Assembly (NCBI GenBank): GCA_903870065.1
Contig: CAIQBN010000366.1
Span: forward strand, 1-44,113
DNA from: an uncultured beta proteobacterium
Lineage (GTDB): Bacteria > Pseudomonadota > Gammaproteobacteria > Burkholderiales > Burkholderiaceae_C
Length of the DNA stretch: 44,113 nucleotides
Direction: 5' to 3'
In this document: positions 37,317 through 44,113 of the stretch, in pieces
How the letters are laid out: every line of letters begins with the position of its first letter
Position numbering within the stretch: position 1 is the stretch's first letter
The notes under the pieces: generated by a model
What the model saw: the letters and a program-made list of their open reading frames with translations, nothing else
What the model was told of the DNA's origin: nothing
The model's database searches: none
Translations under genes and position numbers: made by a program

Positions 37317-38516
37317 TCACTTGCGCATCACCACCAAACCCTTCAGATACTCACCTTCCGGGAAGGTAATCGTCATGGGATGGTCGGGCGCGCCGCCCAT
37401 GCGCTCGGCAATAAAGCCGTCCACACCGGCATCCGATCCAGCGCCAGCCACAATCTTGTGAAATAGGTCGGTGCTGATTCCCCCTGAGCATGAATACGTG
37501 AACAGCACACCTCCCGGCTCCAATAATTTGAGGGCCAGCCGGTTGATGTCCTTGTAGGCACGCGCCGCACGCTCGGCATGCGCCACCGTCGGCGCGAACT
37601 TGGGCGGATCCAGAACAATCGCATCAAAGTGACGGCCCTGCTCTAAAAACATGCGCAGCGACGCGTTGACATCGGCGTCCAGAAAGGTGGTCATGTCGGC
37701 ATCAAATCCATTCAAAGCCACATTGGCACGCGCCTGTGCCAACGCCGACCCGGAGGAGTCGATTGAGGTAACCTGCCCGTCGGAAACACCGGCCGCGCGC
37801 ATTCCGGCCAATGCTGCAACTGAAAAGCCGCCGGTGTAGCAAAAGCAATTGAGTACACGCTTGAAACCCAGGCGTGCGGTGTAGTCTGCAAATTTCTTGC
37901 GGCTGTCGCGCTGATCCAAATAGAAGCCCGTCTTGTGCCCATCTGCAATACTCAAACCCAGCTTCCATTGGTGCTCGCGCAACACCAGATCAACCTCACC
38001 CAAACCCCGCAACCAACCGGTCACGGGTTGCAAGCCCTCCAGCGCGCGGCTGCTGGCGTCGGATCGCTCATAAAGACGGGTCAACCCGGTGGCGGCCAGC
38101 AGGGCATCGGCAATAACTGCCTTCCAGCGCTCCACTCCAGCGGATGTGAACTGTGCCACCAAGGTGTCACCGTACCGGTCAACAATCAAACCAGGCAATC
38201 CGTCCGACTCGCCATGAATCAGGCGCAAACCATCACTATTAATGTCAAATCTGGCTCTAGCCCTCGTGGAATCAGCTACAGCTGCTGCAAAAAAAGGAGC
38301 GTCTATACGCTGACTTTCGTCAAAACTCCACATTCGCGCCCGAATCTTGGAGGTCGGACTGAACGCGGCCCAACCTAAAAATGCGCCATCCGCAGCCTCT
38401 ACGCGCACCGTCTCGCCACTGTCAGCGCTGCCCTTGGCAATAGCCGACTCAAATATCCAGGGGTGGCGGCGCTGCAAGGAGCGCTCTTTTCCGGCACGCA
38501 AGCGAATGGTTTTCAT
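37317..38516 (-). CDS. rlmI: RlmI-type 23S rRNA (cytosine-C5) methyltransferase
   Basis: This 399-residue protein has an N-terminal PUA domain (about residues 1-80, LRAGKERSLQRRHPWIFESAI) and a Rossmann SAM-methyltransferase domain: VLNCFCYTGGFSVAAL is the SAM loop, LDPPKFAP holds the substrate-base motif, and YSCSGG supplies the catalytic-type cysteine. RlmI of E. coli methylates C1962 of 23S rRNA. The target here is inferred from the family, and close paralogues of other specificity exist. It is not obviously in an operon: 65 bases separate it from xerC. Confidence 0.88.
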   Translation of the reverse strand: MKTIRLRAGKERSLQRRHPWIFESAIAKGSADSGETVRVEAADGAFLGWAAFSPTSKIRARMWSFDESQRIDAPFFAAAVADSTRARARFDINSDGLRLIHGESDGLPGLIVDRYGDTLVAQFTSAGVERWKAVIADALLAATGLTRLYERSDASSRALEGLQPVTGWLRGLGEVDLVLREHQWKLGLSIADGHKTGFYLDQRDSRKKFADYTARLGFKRVLNCFCYTGGFSVAALAGMRAAGVSDGQVTSIDSSGSALAQARANVALNGFDADMTTFLDADVNASLRMFLEQGRHFDAIVLDPPKFAPTVAHAERAARAYKDINRLALKLLEPGGVLFTYSCSGGISTDLFHKIVAGAGSDAGVDGFIAERMGGAPDHPMTITFPEGEYLKGLVVMRK

Positions 38517-38581
38517 GGCCTTATTGTCGCTTGACCGGCCCGCAACGTGACTCTGACTGGCATCCGACGCCCCAGGGATGC

Positions 38582-39631
38582 TCAGTCCTTGGGACCGCCC
38601 TTGAGTCGGGCCCGCGGGTGCGCTGCGTCATAGACCTTGGCCAGATGGTGGAAGTCCAGGCGCGTGTAAACCTGGGTGGTGCTGATATTGGCGTGCCCCA
38701 GCAACTCCTGCACGGCGCGCAAGTCACCGCTGGACTGCAACATGTGGCTGGCAAACGAATGGCGCAACATGTGCGGATGCACCGGTGTGGCCAATCCCGC
38801 CCGCGCGCTGCGACTGCGCAAGCGTTGCCATACCGACTGTGCTGTCAGGCGCGTACCGTTGCGTCCCAAAAATAATGCAGTACTGACCTGGCCAGGCCCC
38901 GCGGATGTTGGTCCGTTGAGTCGGCTAACCCATTCCGTGCGCACCGGGAGCCAGGCCTCGATGGCAGCAATCGCCATGCGCCCCACCGGTACAGCGCGCC
39001 ATTTACGTCCCTTGCCGCATACATGGGCCTGCGCAGCCTGCAAGTCGATCCAGCCATGACTGGCGGCATTCCCTGCGGTACTGGGCTGCAAATCCAGCCC
39101 AATCAACTCACCCACCCGCAAACCGCTGGAGTACAGCAACTCGACCATGGCTGCGTCGCGCACATCTAAAAATGCGGCTTCCATGCGAGCCTGCGGCGTC
39201 ATAACGTGTGATGAAATCTGGTCGTGGCCCTCGTCCTGATTGCGTAGGCCGCTATCATTTTTGAACTCCGCAAGCTGCATGGCAGCATCGACGCCCAGTG
39301 CCTTGGGCAGCGGTTTGGGTGCCTTGGGAGCGCGTACATCCTGCACCGGATTGCTGCTTACCAATCCCTGGCGGCCCAACCAGACGTAGAAGCCTCGCCA
39401 GCCCGACATGATGAGGGCGATACCGCGCCCGCTGCGCCCACCGCTGTGCATCTGGGCCACCCAACGGCGGACGTGGGCGTTGCGCACGGCAGCCAGCTCC
39501 ACCGGCACCTGAGCGGAAAACTCTTTCAGTTTGGCCAGGTCCAGCGCATACAGCTCGACCGTGCGGCTAGCCAGCCGCTTTTCGACGCGAACGTATTCGA
39601 GATAGCGTTCTACAAGGAGTTGGCTCTGCAT
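38582..39631 (-). CDS. xerC: Tyrosine recombinase XerC
   Basis: This 349-residue integrase-family enzyme acts with XerD at dif to resolve chromosome dimers. The catalytic set is complete: R172 (SGLRVGEL), K208 (GKGRKWR), H287 and R290 (HPHMLRH), H313 (LGHANIS) and nucleophile Y322 (VYTRLD). The N-terminal SAM-like domain spans about 1-95. A stretch of about 28 residues (123-150, polar, Asp/Gln/His-rich) between the two domains makes it longer than E. coli XerC (298). The context DUF484-dapF upstream is the classical xerC setting and argues for XerC over a phage integrase. Confidence 0.94.
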   Translation of the reverse strand: MQSQLLVERYLEYVRVEKRLASRTVELYALDLAKLKEFSAQVPVELAAVRNAHVRRWVAQMHSGGRSGRGIALIMSGWRGFYVWLGRQGLVSSNPVQDVRAPKAPKPLPKALGVDAAMQLAEFKNDSGLRNQDEGHDQISSHVMTPQARMEAAFLDVRDAAMVELLYSSGLRVGELIGLDLQPSTAGNAASHGWIDLQAAQAHVCGKGRKWRAVPVGRMAIAAIEAWLPVRTEWVSRLNGPTSAGPGQVSTALFLGRNGTRLTAQSVWQRLRSRSARAGLATPVHPHMLRHSFASHMLQSSGDLRAVQELLGHANISTTQVYTRLDFHHLAKVYDAAHPRARLKGGPKD

Positions 39632-39644
39632 CAGCTGCCACGTC

Positions 39645-40334
39645 TTACTTCAAACGCGACAGCGCGGCGCTGACCAGTTCGCCTATGCGGGCCAGAAAGT
39701 CGGTACCCATGCCACTGTGGAAGCGGTGCGGGTCGGGTGAGGCCAGCACCAAGAGGCCAAAGGCTGGCGTGGCAGAGCCCGCAGCAGCACCGCCGCGCAA
39801 CGGGATCAGCGCCAATGAAGTGACAGCGGCAGGGTCTTCTAGCCAGCTCACGGCCTCAAAGCCAGTGTTCAGACCACAGAATGGCTCGGTCAGCGAGGAG
39901 GCGAATACGCGGGCGTCATCACTCACCTCCCGGGCTGCCGTCAAACCGGCGTATTCGGGGGCCACGCCCCACAAGCGAATGCCGACTTGAGGCACAGCGA
40001 ACCGGTCCTTGATGTCCTGCTCGATCGAGGCAGGCATTGCGTGCAGGTCAGATACCATCAGCAGACTGCGCGCCCAGCGCAGAATCTTGTCCGACAGCAT
40101 CACGTTGTCGCTGCCATGGCGAATCATTTCCATGATGCGCTGCTCGAGCGACTTGATTTTTTCACGCAACATTTCTGCCTGACGCTCTTGCAGCCCTACG
40201 GCACGGTTGCTGTGCGGACTGGTGAACTGCACCGCAGCCAGCAACTCGGCATGGCGCAAAAAGAAATCAGGCGTATTGGCCAAGTAATTGGCAATGTCGT
40301 CTTCGGTAATGGGATTTGTCAAAGGTTGATTCAT
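39645..40334 (-). CDS. DUF484 family protein
   Basis: This 229-residue soluble protein matches the DUF484 family, which has a GAF-like fold. The N-terminal [24 protein letters not shown] is the family hallmark, followed by a coiled segment ([24 protein letters not shown]) and a domain with PLRGG and [26 protein letters not shown]. It stands between dapF (four-base overlap) and xerC (13-base gap), the same order as in E. coli. The function is not established. Confidence 0.92.
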   Translation of the reverse strand: MNQPLTNPITEDDIANYLANTPDFFLRHAELLAAVQFTSPHSNRAVGLQERQAEMLREKIKSLEQRIMEMIRHGSDNVMLSDKILRWARSLLMVSDLHAMPASIEQDIKDRFAVPQVGIRLWGVAPEYAGLTAAREVSDDARVFASSLTEPFCGLNTGFEAVSWLEDPAAVTSLALIPLRGGAAAGSATPAFGLLVLASPDPHRFHSGMGTDFLARIGELVSAALSRLK

Positions 40335-41206
40335 AGGTTGTCCGGAATTTCAATTTCGCCCTCAAAAACTGTGGTCGCTGGACCGGTCATGAGCACCGGC
40401 GCAGTATCGCCTGCCCAGGAGATCGTGAGTAGGCCGCCGCGTGTCTGCACATCGACTGTGGCCTCCAGAAGCCCCAAGCGAATGCCCGCTACAACCGCGG
40501 CACAGGCACCCGTTCCGCAAGCGAGTGTCTCGCCCACACCACGCTCAAACACCCGCAACCGAATGTGGCTGCGGTCTTGCACCTGCATAAACCCCACGTT
40601 GACCCCTTGCGGGAAACGCGGACTGGCCTGCACCTGAGGGCCTCGCACCGCCACGGGATAGGTTTGCACCTGAGAGACCTGCACCACCGCATGCGGGTTC
40701 CCCATGGAAACAGGCGCTACCAAAAGCGCAGCATCATCCGCTTCACCAATGAGGGCTAGCGGCCAATTACCCCAGGCTCCCTGCGGCTGAAAGACTAGGC
40801 CAGAGGCGTCAAACGGAATCTGGTCCACGGCTAATACGGGCGCACCCATGTTGACCGTCACCCGCCCGTCGACAGTGAGGTGCGGCTCGATCACGCCTTT
40901 CATGGTTTGCACCCGGATCGTGTCTTTGGTCGTCAGGACTTTGTCGTGCACAAAACGGGCAAAACAGCGCGCGCCGTTGCCACATTGCTCCACCTCGGCC
41001 CCGTCGGCGTTGTGGATCAGGTATTCGAAGTCAATTCCGGGCGCGGGCGCGGGGCGCACGGTCAGAATCTGATCGGCACCCACCCCAAAGTGGCGGTCCC
41101 CCAGAAACCGATAGTGGGCAGCGGTGAGCCCGAGACTGCCACGGGTTTCATCGAGCACGACAAAGTCGTTGCCAGCACCCTGCATTTTTGTAAAAGAAAT
41201 ACGCAT
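40331..41206 (-). CDS. dapF: Diaminopimelate epimerase
   Basis: This 291-residue cofactor-independent racemase converts LL- to meso-diaminopimelate, feeding lysine synthesis and MurE. The catalytic cysteines are C75 in [10 protein letters not shown] and the one in LACGTGACA. The N-terminus [17 protein letters not shown] defines the start at 41206; the frame is open far upstream into the divergent gene, which is not coding. It is the first gene of the leftward dapF - DUF484 - xerC group. Confidence 0.97.
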   Translation of the reverse strand: MRISFTKMQGAGNDFVVLDETRGSLGLTAAHYRFLGDRHFGVGADQILTVRPAPAPGIDFEYLIHNADGAEVEQCGNGARCFARFVHDKVLTTKDTIRVQTMKGVIEPHLTVDGRVTVNMGAPVLAVDQIPFDASGLVFQPQGAWGNWPLALIGEADDAALLVAPVSMGNPHAVVQVSQVQTYPVAVRGPQVQASPRFPQGVNVGFMQVQDRSHIRLRVFERGVGETLACGTGACAAVVAGIRLGLLEATVDVQTRGGLLTISWAGDTAPVLMTGPATTVFEGEIEIPDNL

Positions 41207-41335
41207 GCGGTGGATTATCGGACCAGCGAGTAAATCTGCGAGGAATGAACGCCCCTGCGCCGACATGGCACTCGGGTTTGCCCTGATACTTGCAGGGCAA
41301 TGCGCAGAGATTGGGTTTTTGTTGGAGGGATCACA
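41207..41335. promoter_or_regulatory. dapF / hydrolase divergent region with hairpin
   Basis: This 129-base spacer drives dapF leftward and the hydrolase rightward. GCCCTG (41280-41285) and CAGGGC (41293-41298) form a six-pair stem with a seven-base loop upstream of the hydrolase ribosome-binding site. No confident promoter hexamers were assigned. Confidence 0.3.
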
Positions 41336-42874
41336 ATGGGCATACGAGCTTGCATTTTCATCGGCGTGACAGCGTGGGCGGCGGCACTGCCCGGCCTGGG
41401 ATTGGCTGCGTCGGTACGCGGCGAATTGTTGGAGCCACCCGAGGTTTTGGCGACTTTGACCGTTTCTGCCATCGACTCCGCCACCGCATCGGCCAATGTG
41501 CAACTTCTCACCGGAAAAGCCAAATGCGACGTCACGGTGGTGGCCATCAACTACCGCACGGTTGGCGTGGCGAATGAAGACACCAACGCCTCCGGCGTGT
41601 TGCTGGCGCCAGGCGGCAACTGCAACCAGACGCCGGCCGCACTGGTGGCCTATGCCAAAGGGACGGATGTCGAAAAACTACACACTCTGGCCAACCCGGC
41701 TGACAGCCAAACCATGGTCCTGGCCGCCTTTTTTGCCGCACAGGGTTATGCCGTGGTGGCAACAGACTACCTGGGTTTTGCCAAATCCTCCTACCCGTAC
41801 CACCCCTATTTGCACGCTGAATCCGAGGCCACCAGCGTGGTGGACTCGGTGCGCGCCGCGCGTAACGCGGCCGGCGTTTTAGGGCTGACCTTGTCGGGCA
41901 CTGTGGCGTTGACCGGCTATTCACAGGGTGGTCACGCGTCGATGGCGGCGCAGCGTGCAGTCGAGCGGGACCACGCAGCAGAGTTCAGCCTGTTGGGCGG
42001 CGCGCACCTGGCGGGCCCCTATAACCTGTCGGGCGCATTGCAAAGTGCCAATGCCAACCTGGGGGCCCAACTTTTTGTACCCTACGCGATTACATCCTGG
42101 CAAAAGGTCTACGGGAACATCTACCGCGACGTCAATGAGGTTTTCGAAATGCCCTATGCGAGCTATATCGAATCCTTGCTACCCAGCCCCACGCTGAGCG
42201 TTAGCGCATTGACATCGACCGGCAAACTGCCGGGCGCCAACAACGAAACCCCCGATCAGGCCCTCAATTTGCTGCTCAAACCGGCCTATCGCGCTGATAT
42301 TCAAGGCAACCCGAACAACCCGGTGTTGCTTGCCGCCAAAAAGAACGACTTGCTGGACTGGACACCGCGCGCAAGCGTGCTGCTTTGCGGTGGCGCGGGC
42401 GACCCCACAGTTCAGACAGGCCTGCACTTGAAGGTGATGAAGGCGGCCTTTGACAGCAAAGGTCTGACCCACGTCAGCAGCGTGGACGTGGACCCGACCA
42501 TCAAGCTGATATTTTCCCTGGTGCTGGCCTTCAGCCCCGACACCTACTACGCTGCCTACCACTCCACTCTGGAGCCACCCTTTTGCCTGGCCCAGGCCAA
42601 GAGTTTTGTGGACGGTCTGGTGCAGGCCCGCAGCCGCATCAGCACCGACGCCGACACCGTGTTCAATTGGGCGCAGCGCACCTATTCGGACTACTTTGCA
42701 TCCGCGTCAGACTCGGCATCCATCGCCGGCTACCACTACCGCAGCTACGCAGACAACACCTACCTCGGCGTCAACGAAACAGGTGAACCCCATCTCTTTT
42801 ACATCGGCCCTTTGAGCCGCTATGCATTGCAGGACCTGGGGCTGCTCTCAACATTTGTTGCGCAAGCCCGCTAA
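41336..42874 (+). CDS. Secreted alpha/beta hydrolase (lipase-like) with C-terminal accessory module
   Basis: This 512-residue protein has a signal peptide (about residues 1-25, cleavage near GLAAS) and an alpha/beta-hydrolase domain resembling secretory lipases. The nucleophile S196 lies in GYSQGG; likely triad partners are D356 (GGAGDPTV) and H409 (AYHS). Cysteines 64, 96, 351 and 417 could form disulfides in the periplasm or outside. Residues about 437-508 ([15 protein letters not shown] then [14 protein letters not shown] and [12 protein letters not shown]) form a separate module I recall seeing at the ends of exported betaproteobacterial proteins, without a name known to me. The start is set by GGAGG seven bases before ATG 41336, giving a proper signal peptide. 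The substrate is unknown. Confidence 0.85.
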   Translation: MGIRACIFIGVTAWAAALPGLGLAASVRGELLEPPEVLATLTVSAIDSATASANVQLLTGKAKCDVTVVAINYRTVGVANEDTNASGVLLAPGGNCNQTPAALVAYAKGTDVEKLHTLANPADSQTMVLAAFFAAQGYAVVATDYLGFAKSSYPYHPYLHAESEATSVVDSVRAARNAAGVLGLTLSGTVALTGYSQGGHASMAAQRAVERDHAAEFSLLGGAHLAGPYNLSGALQSANANLGAQLFVPYAITSWQKVYGNIYRDVNEVFEMPYASYIESLLPSPTLSVSALTSTGKLPGANNETPDQALNLLLKPAYRADIQGNPNNPVLLAAKKNDLLDWTPRASVLLCGGAGDPTVQTGLHLKVMKAAFDSKGLTHVSSVDVDPTIKLIFSLVLAFSPDTYYAAYHSTLEPPFCLAQAKSFVDGLVQARSRISTDADTVFNWAQRTYSDYFASASDSASIAGYHYRSYADNTYLGVNETGEPHLFYIGPLSRYALQDLGLLSTFVAQAR

Positions 42875-42963
42875 CGGAAGTTGCGCGGGGTGGCAAACGA
42901 TGCAACAAACCGCATGCGCGCGACACCGCACACTGCGAGCAGAAGGCCAGCCACAGCCCAGCC

Positions 42964-44113
42964 TCAAAGCCGCAACGGCATGATGAGTGAGCTGTTGGCC
43001 CAGTCGGTGGAAGCATCGGCGGATTCGCCGCCGAAAAGTGCGGAGGCGCTTCGCACCCGGTGTGACAGTTCACGCGCGATGTTGCGGGTGATCGTCAAGG
43101 CCGTTGCCGGCTGATGTTCCACCAGCATGGCGATGGCCCGCTTGTCCAGCAGCAGAGCGCGCACTGGTGAGTCGGCCCTGGCCGTGGCCGAACGTGCCTT
43201 GCCGTCGACATAGCCCATTTCACCCACGAATTGCCCCGGCCCGAAGGTCGCCAGACGCGACGACTGGTGCGCATCCATCACACTCGACAGGATGCTCACG
43301 GTTCCTTCTTCGAGCAGCCATACGCCGTCGGCCTCATCGTCCTTGTAGAACAGGGCTTCCCCCTTGGACACCTGCCGATGTTTGCCCAGCGCCAGCACTT
43401 CGACCGCGGCGCTCCCAGGCAGGTCTTTCAGCAGCGCATTATTGGCTAGCGGAACCGACAGTAGGAGAGCCGCCTGCAGCGTGGCAGCTTGCAGCACCCG
43501 ATCTTCAGCCGCCTCCAGGCCGTGGTCCAGGTCGACTCGGACTTCCACTCCAGCGAGGCTTTGCAGCGCCCATCGCAGCTCGGCTGACTCCGTTCGCTGC
43601 AGGCCACACACCATCACCGTATGCTCTTGCCCCTGCAGCGCGCGCACCAGCCAGACCAGGGCACCGACACCGCTGGGATCTACATCGCGAACCTGGCTGA
43701 CGTCGATAACCACCGCCACGCACTCTTCGTGCAACTCGTCCACCAGCTGTGCCAGCCGCACGCTGTTGCCAAAAAACAGGTGCCCGGTCAGACGCAAAAC
43801 GCCAATCCGGAACGCCAGGCGCGACAGGCTGGCGATCTCGCCCTCGCTGCGGACCCGACGCGAGCGGTATTGGTTCAAATACACCCACTGCGCGGTCAGG
43901 TTGTTGGACAAGCTGCGCAACACCGCTAGCGCCGACAGTCCAATACCCAGGAAGCAGGCCCAGATCAGGCTGCCAAAAATCCCCACCAGCGAGATGACCA
44001 GGGTGATCCAGAAACCTAGGTCGGCGGTGCCCTCCCGGTGCACACTGCGCGTGCGCACCATGGCGGCCAGCCGTGCGATAAACGCTTGGTCAACGATGAC
44101 CGGCGCCTGCAGC
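42964..44113 (-). CDS. SulP-type transporter with STAS and cyclic-nucleotide-binding domains, N-terminus outside window
   Basis: The frame is open to the right edge (382 codons visible). The first visible residues (QAPVIVDQAFIARL), a hydrophobic segment (about 30-62, ending GIGLSALAVL) and what follows fit the last membrane helices of a SulP/SLC26 anion transporter. Next comes a STAS domain (about 95-195; VVIDVSQVRDVDPSGVGALVWL), then a cyclic-nucleotide-binding domain (about 235-350) with the phosphate-binding-type motif VGEMGYVDGKARSATARA, whose Glu and Arg are retained. A fused nucleotide sensor would allow ligand control of transport; substrate and ligand are unknown. It converges on the hydrolase gene with an 89-base gap. 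Confidence 0.82.
   Translation of the reverse strand, partial: LQAPVIVDQAFIARLAAMVRTRSVHREGTADLGFWITLVISLVGIFGSLIWACFLGIGLSALAVLRSLSNNLTAQWVYLNQYRSRRVRSEGEIASLSRLAFRIGVLRLTGHLFFGNSVRLAQLVDELHEECVAVVIDVSQVRDVDPSGVGALVWLVRALQGQEHTVMVCGLQRTESAELRWALQSLAGVEVRVDLDHGLEAAEDRVLQAATLQAALLLSVPLANNALLKDLPGSAAVEVLALGKHRQVSKGEALFYKDDEADGVWLLEEGTVSILSSVMDAHQSSRLATFGPGQFVGEMGYVDGKARSATARADSPVRALLLDKRAIAMLVEHQPATALTITRNIARELSHRVRSASALFGGESADASTDWANSSLIMPLRL

Noticed and set aside
38582..39631. xerC considered as a phage or island integrase
   Set aside because: Neighbours DUF484 and dapF are the classical xerC context, and no att-like repeats, tRNA or phage genes are present.
41207..41503. 99-codon upstream extension of dapF
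   Set aside because: It overlaps the divergent hydrolase gene, and DapF homology starts exactly at 41206.

Overview
The window is a chromosomal segment of a betaproteobacterium, most likely Burkholderiales and Comamonadaceae-like (Rhodoferax/Polaromonas type). The evidence is protein-level resemblance, high GC, the gene order dapF - DUF484 - xerC, a nearly Cys-less DksA beside a COG0523 GTPase, and a complete mraZ-to-lpxC cell-division/cell-wall (dcw) cluster without murB. The assignment rests on family recognition by eye; no search was run. No rRNA, tRNA, CRISPR array, insertion sequence or prophage was seen, and no gene-free stretch exceeds about 260 bases.

Left part (1-9806, mostly + strand). 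A NarL/FixJ-type response regulator runs leftward off the window (1-489). Divergent from it is a tightly overlapping set: an RNB-family exoribonuclease, a TonB-like protein and the transglycosylase mtgA. Next come a PlsC-type acyltransferase, a CdsA-like CDP-diacylglycerol synthase and ruvC. A histidine kinase and a REC-DUF3369-HD-GYP response regulator follow.

Sensory junction (6628-12197). The kinase/HD-GYP pair converges on a minus-strand methyl-accepting chemotaxis protein, which lies downstream of a periplasmic solute-binding protein. The kinase and the chemoreceptor carry visibly homologous N-terminal membrane/periplasmic sensor modules, so this looks like one sensory island that may feed c-di-GMP turnover and chemotaxis from related signals.

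Centre (12337-30791, - strand). The dcw cluster reads mraZ, rsmH, ftsL, ftsI, murE, murF, mraY, murD, ftsW, murG, murC, ddl, ftsQ, ftsA, ftsZ, lpxC, then an unlisted 58-residue membrane protein. Most junctions overlap by 1 or 4 bases. Upstream of mraZ is a four-fold 10-bp-periodic repeat that fits an MraZ operator, preceded by a 15-bp direct repeat and a candidate sigma70 promoter.

Right part (31051-44113). On the minus strand are dapF, a DUF484 gene, xerC, rlmI, a COG0523 GTPase, dksA with a very long Ala/Pro/Lys-rich N-terminus, an unnamed protein with two STAS-like segments, hslV and hslU. A secreted alpha/beta-hydrolase (lipase-like) with an unnamed C-terminal module runs divergently from dapF. 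The window ends inside a SulP-type transporter gene whose product carries both a STAS and a cyclic-nucleotide-binding domain.
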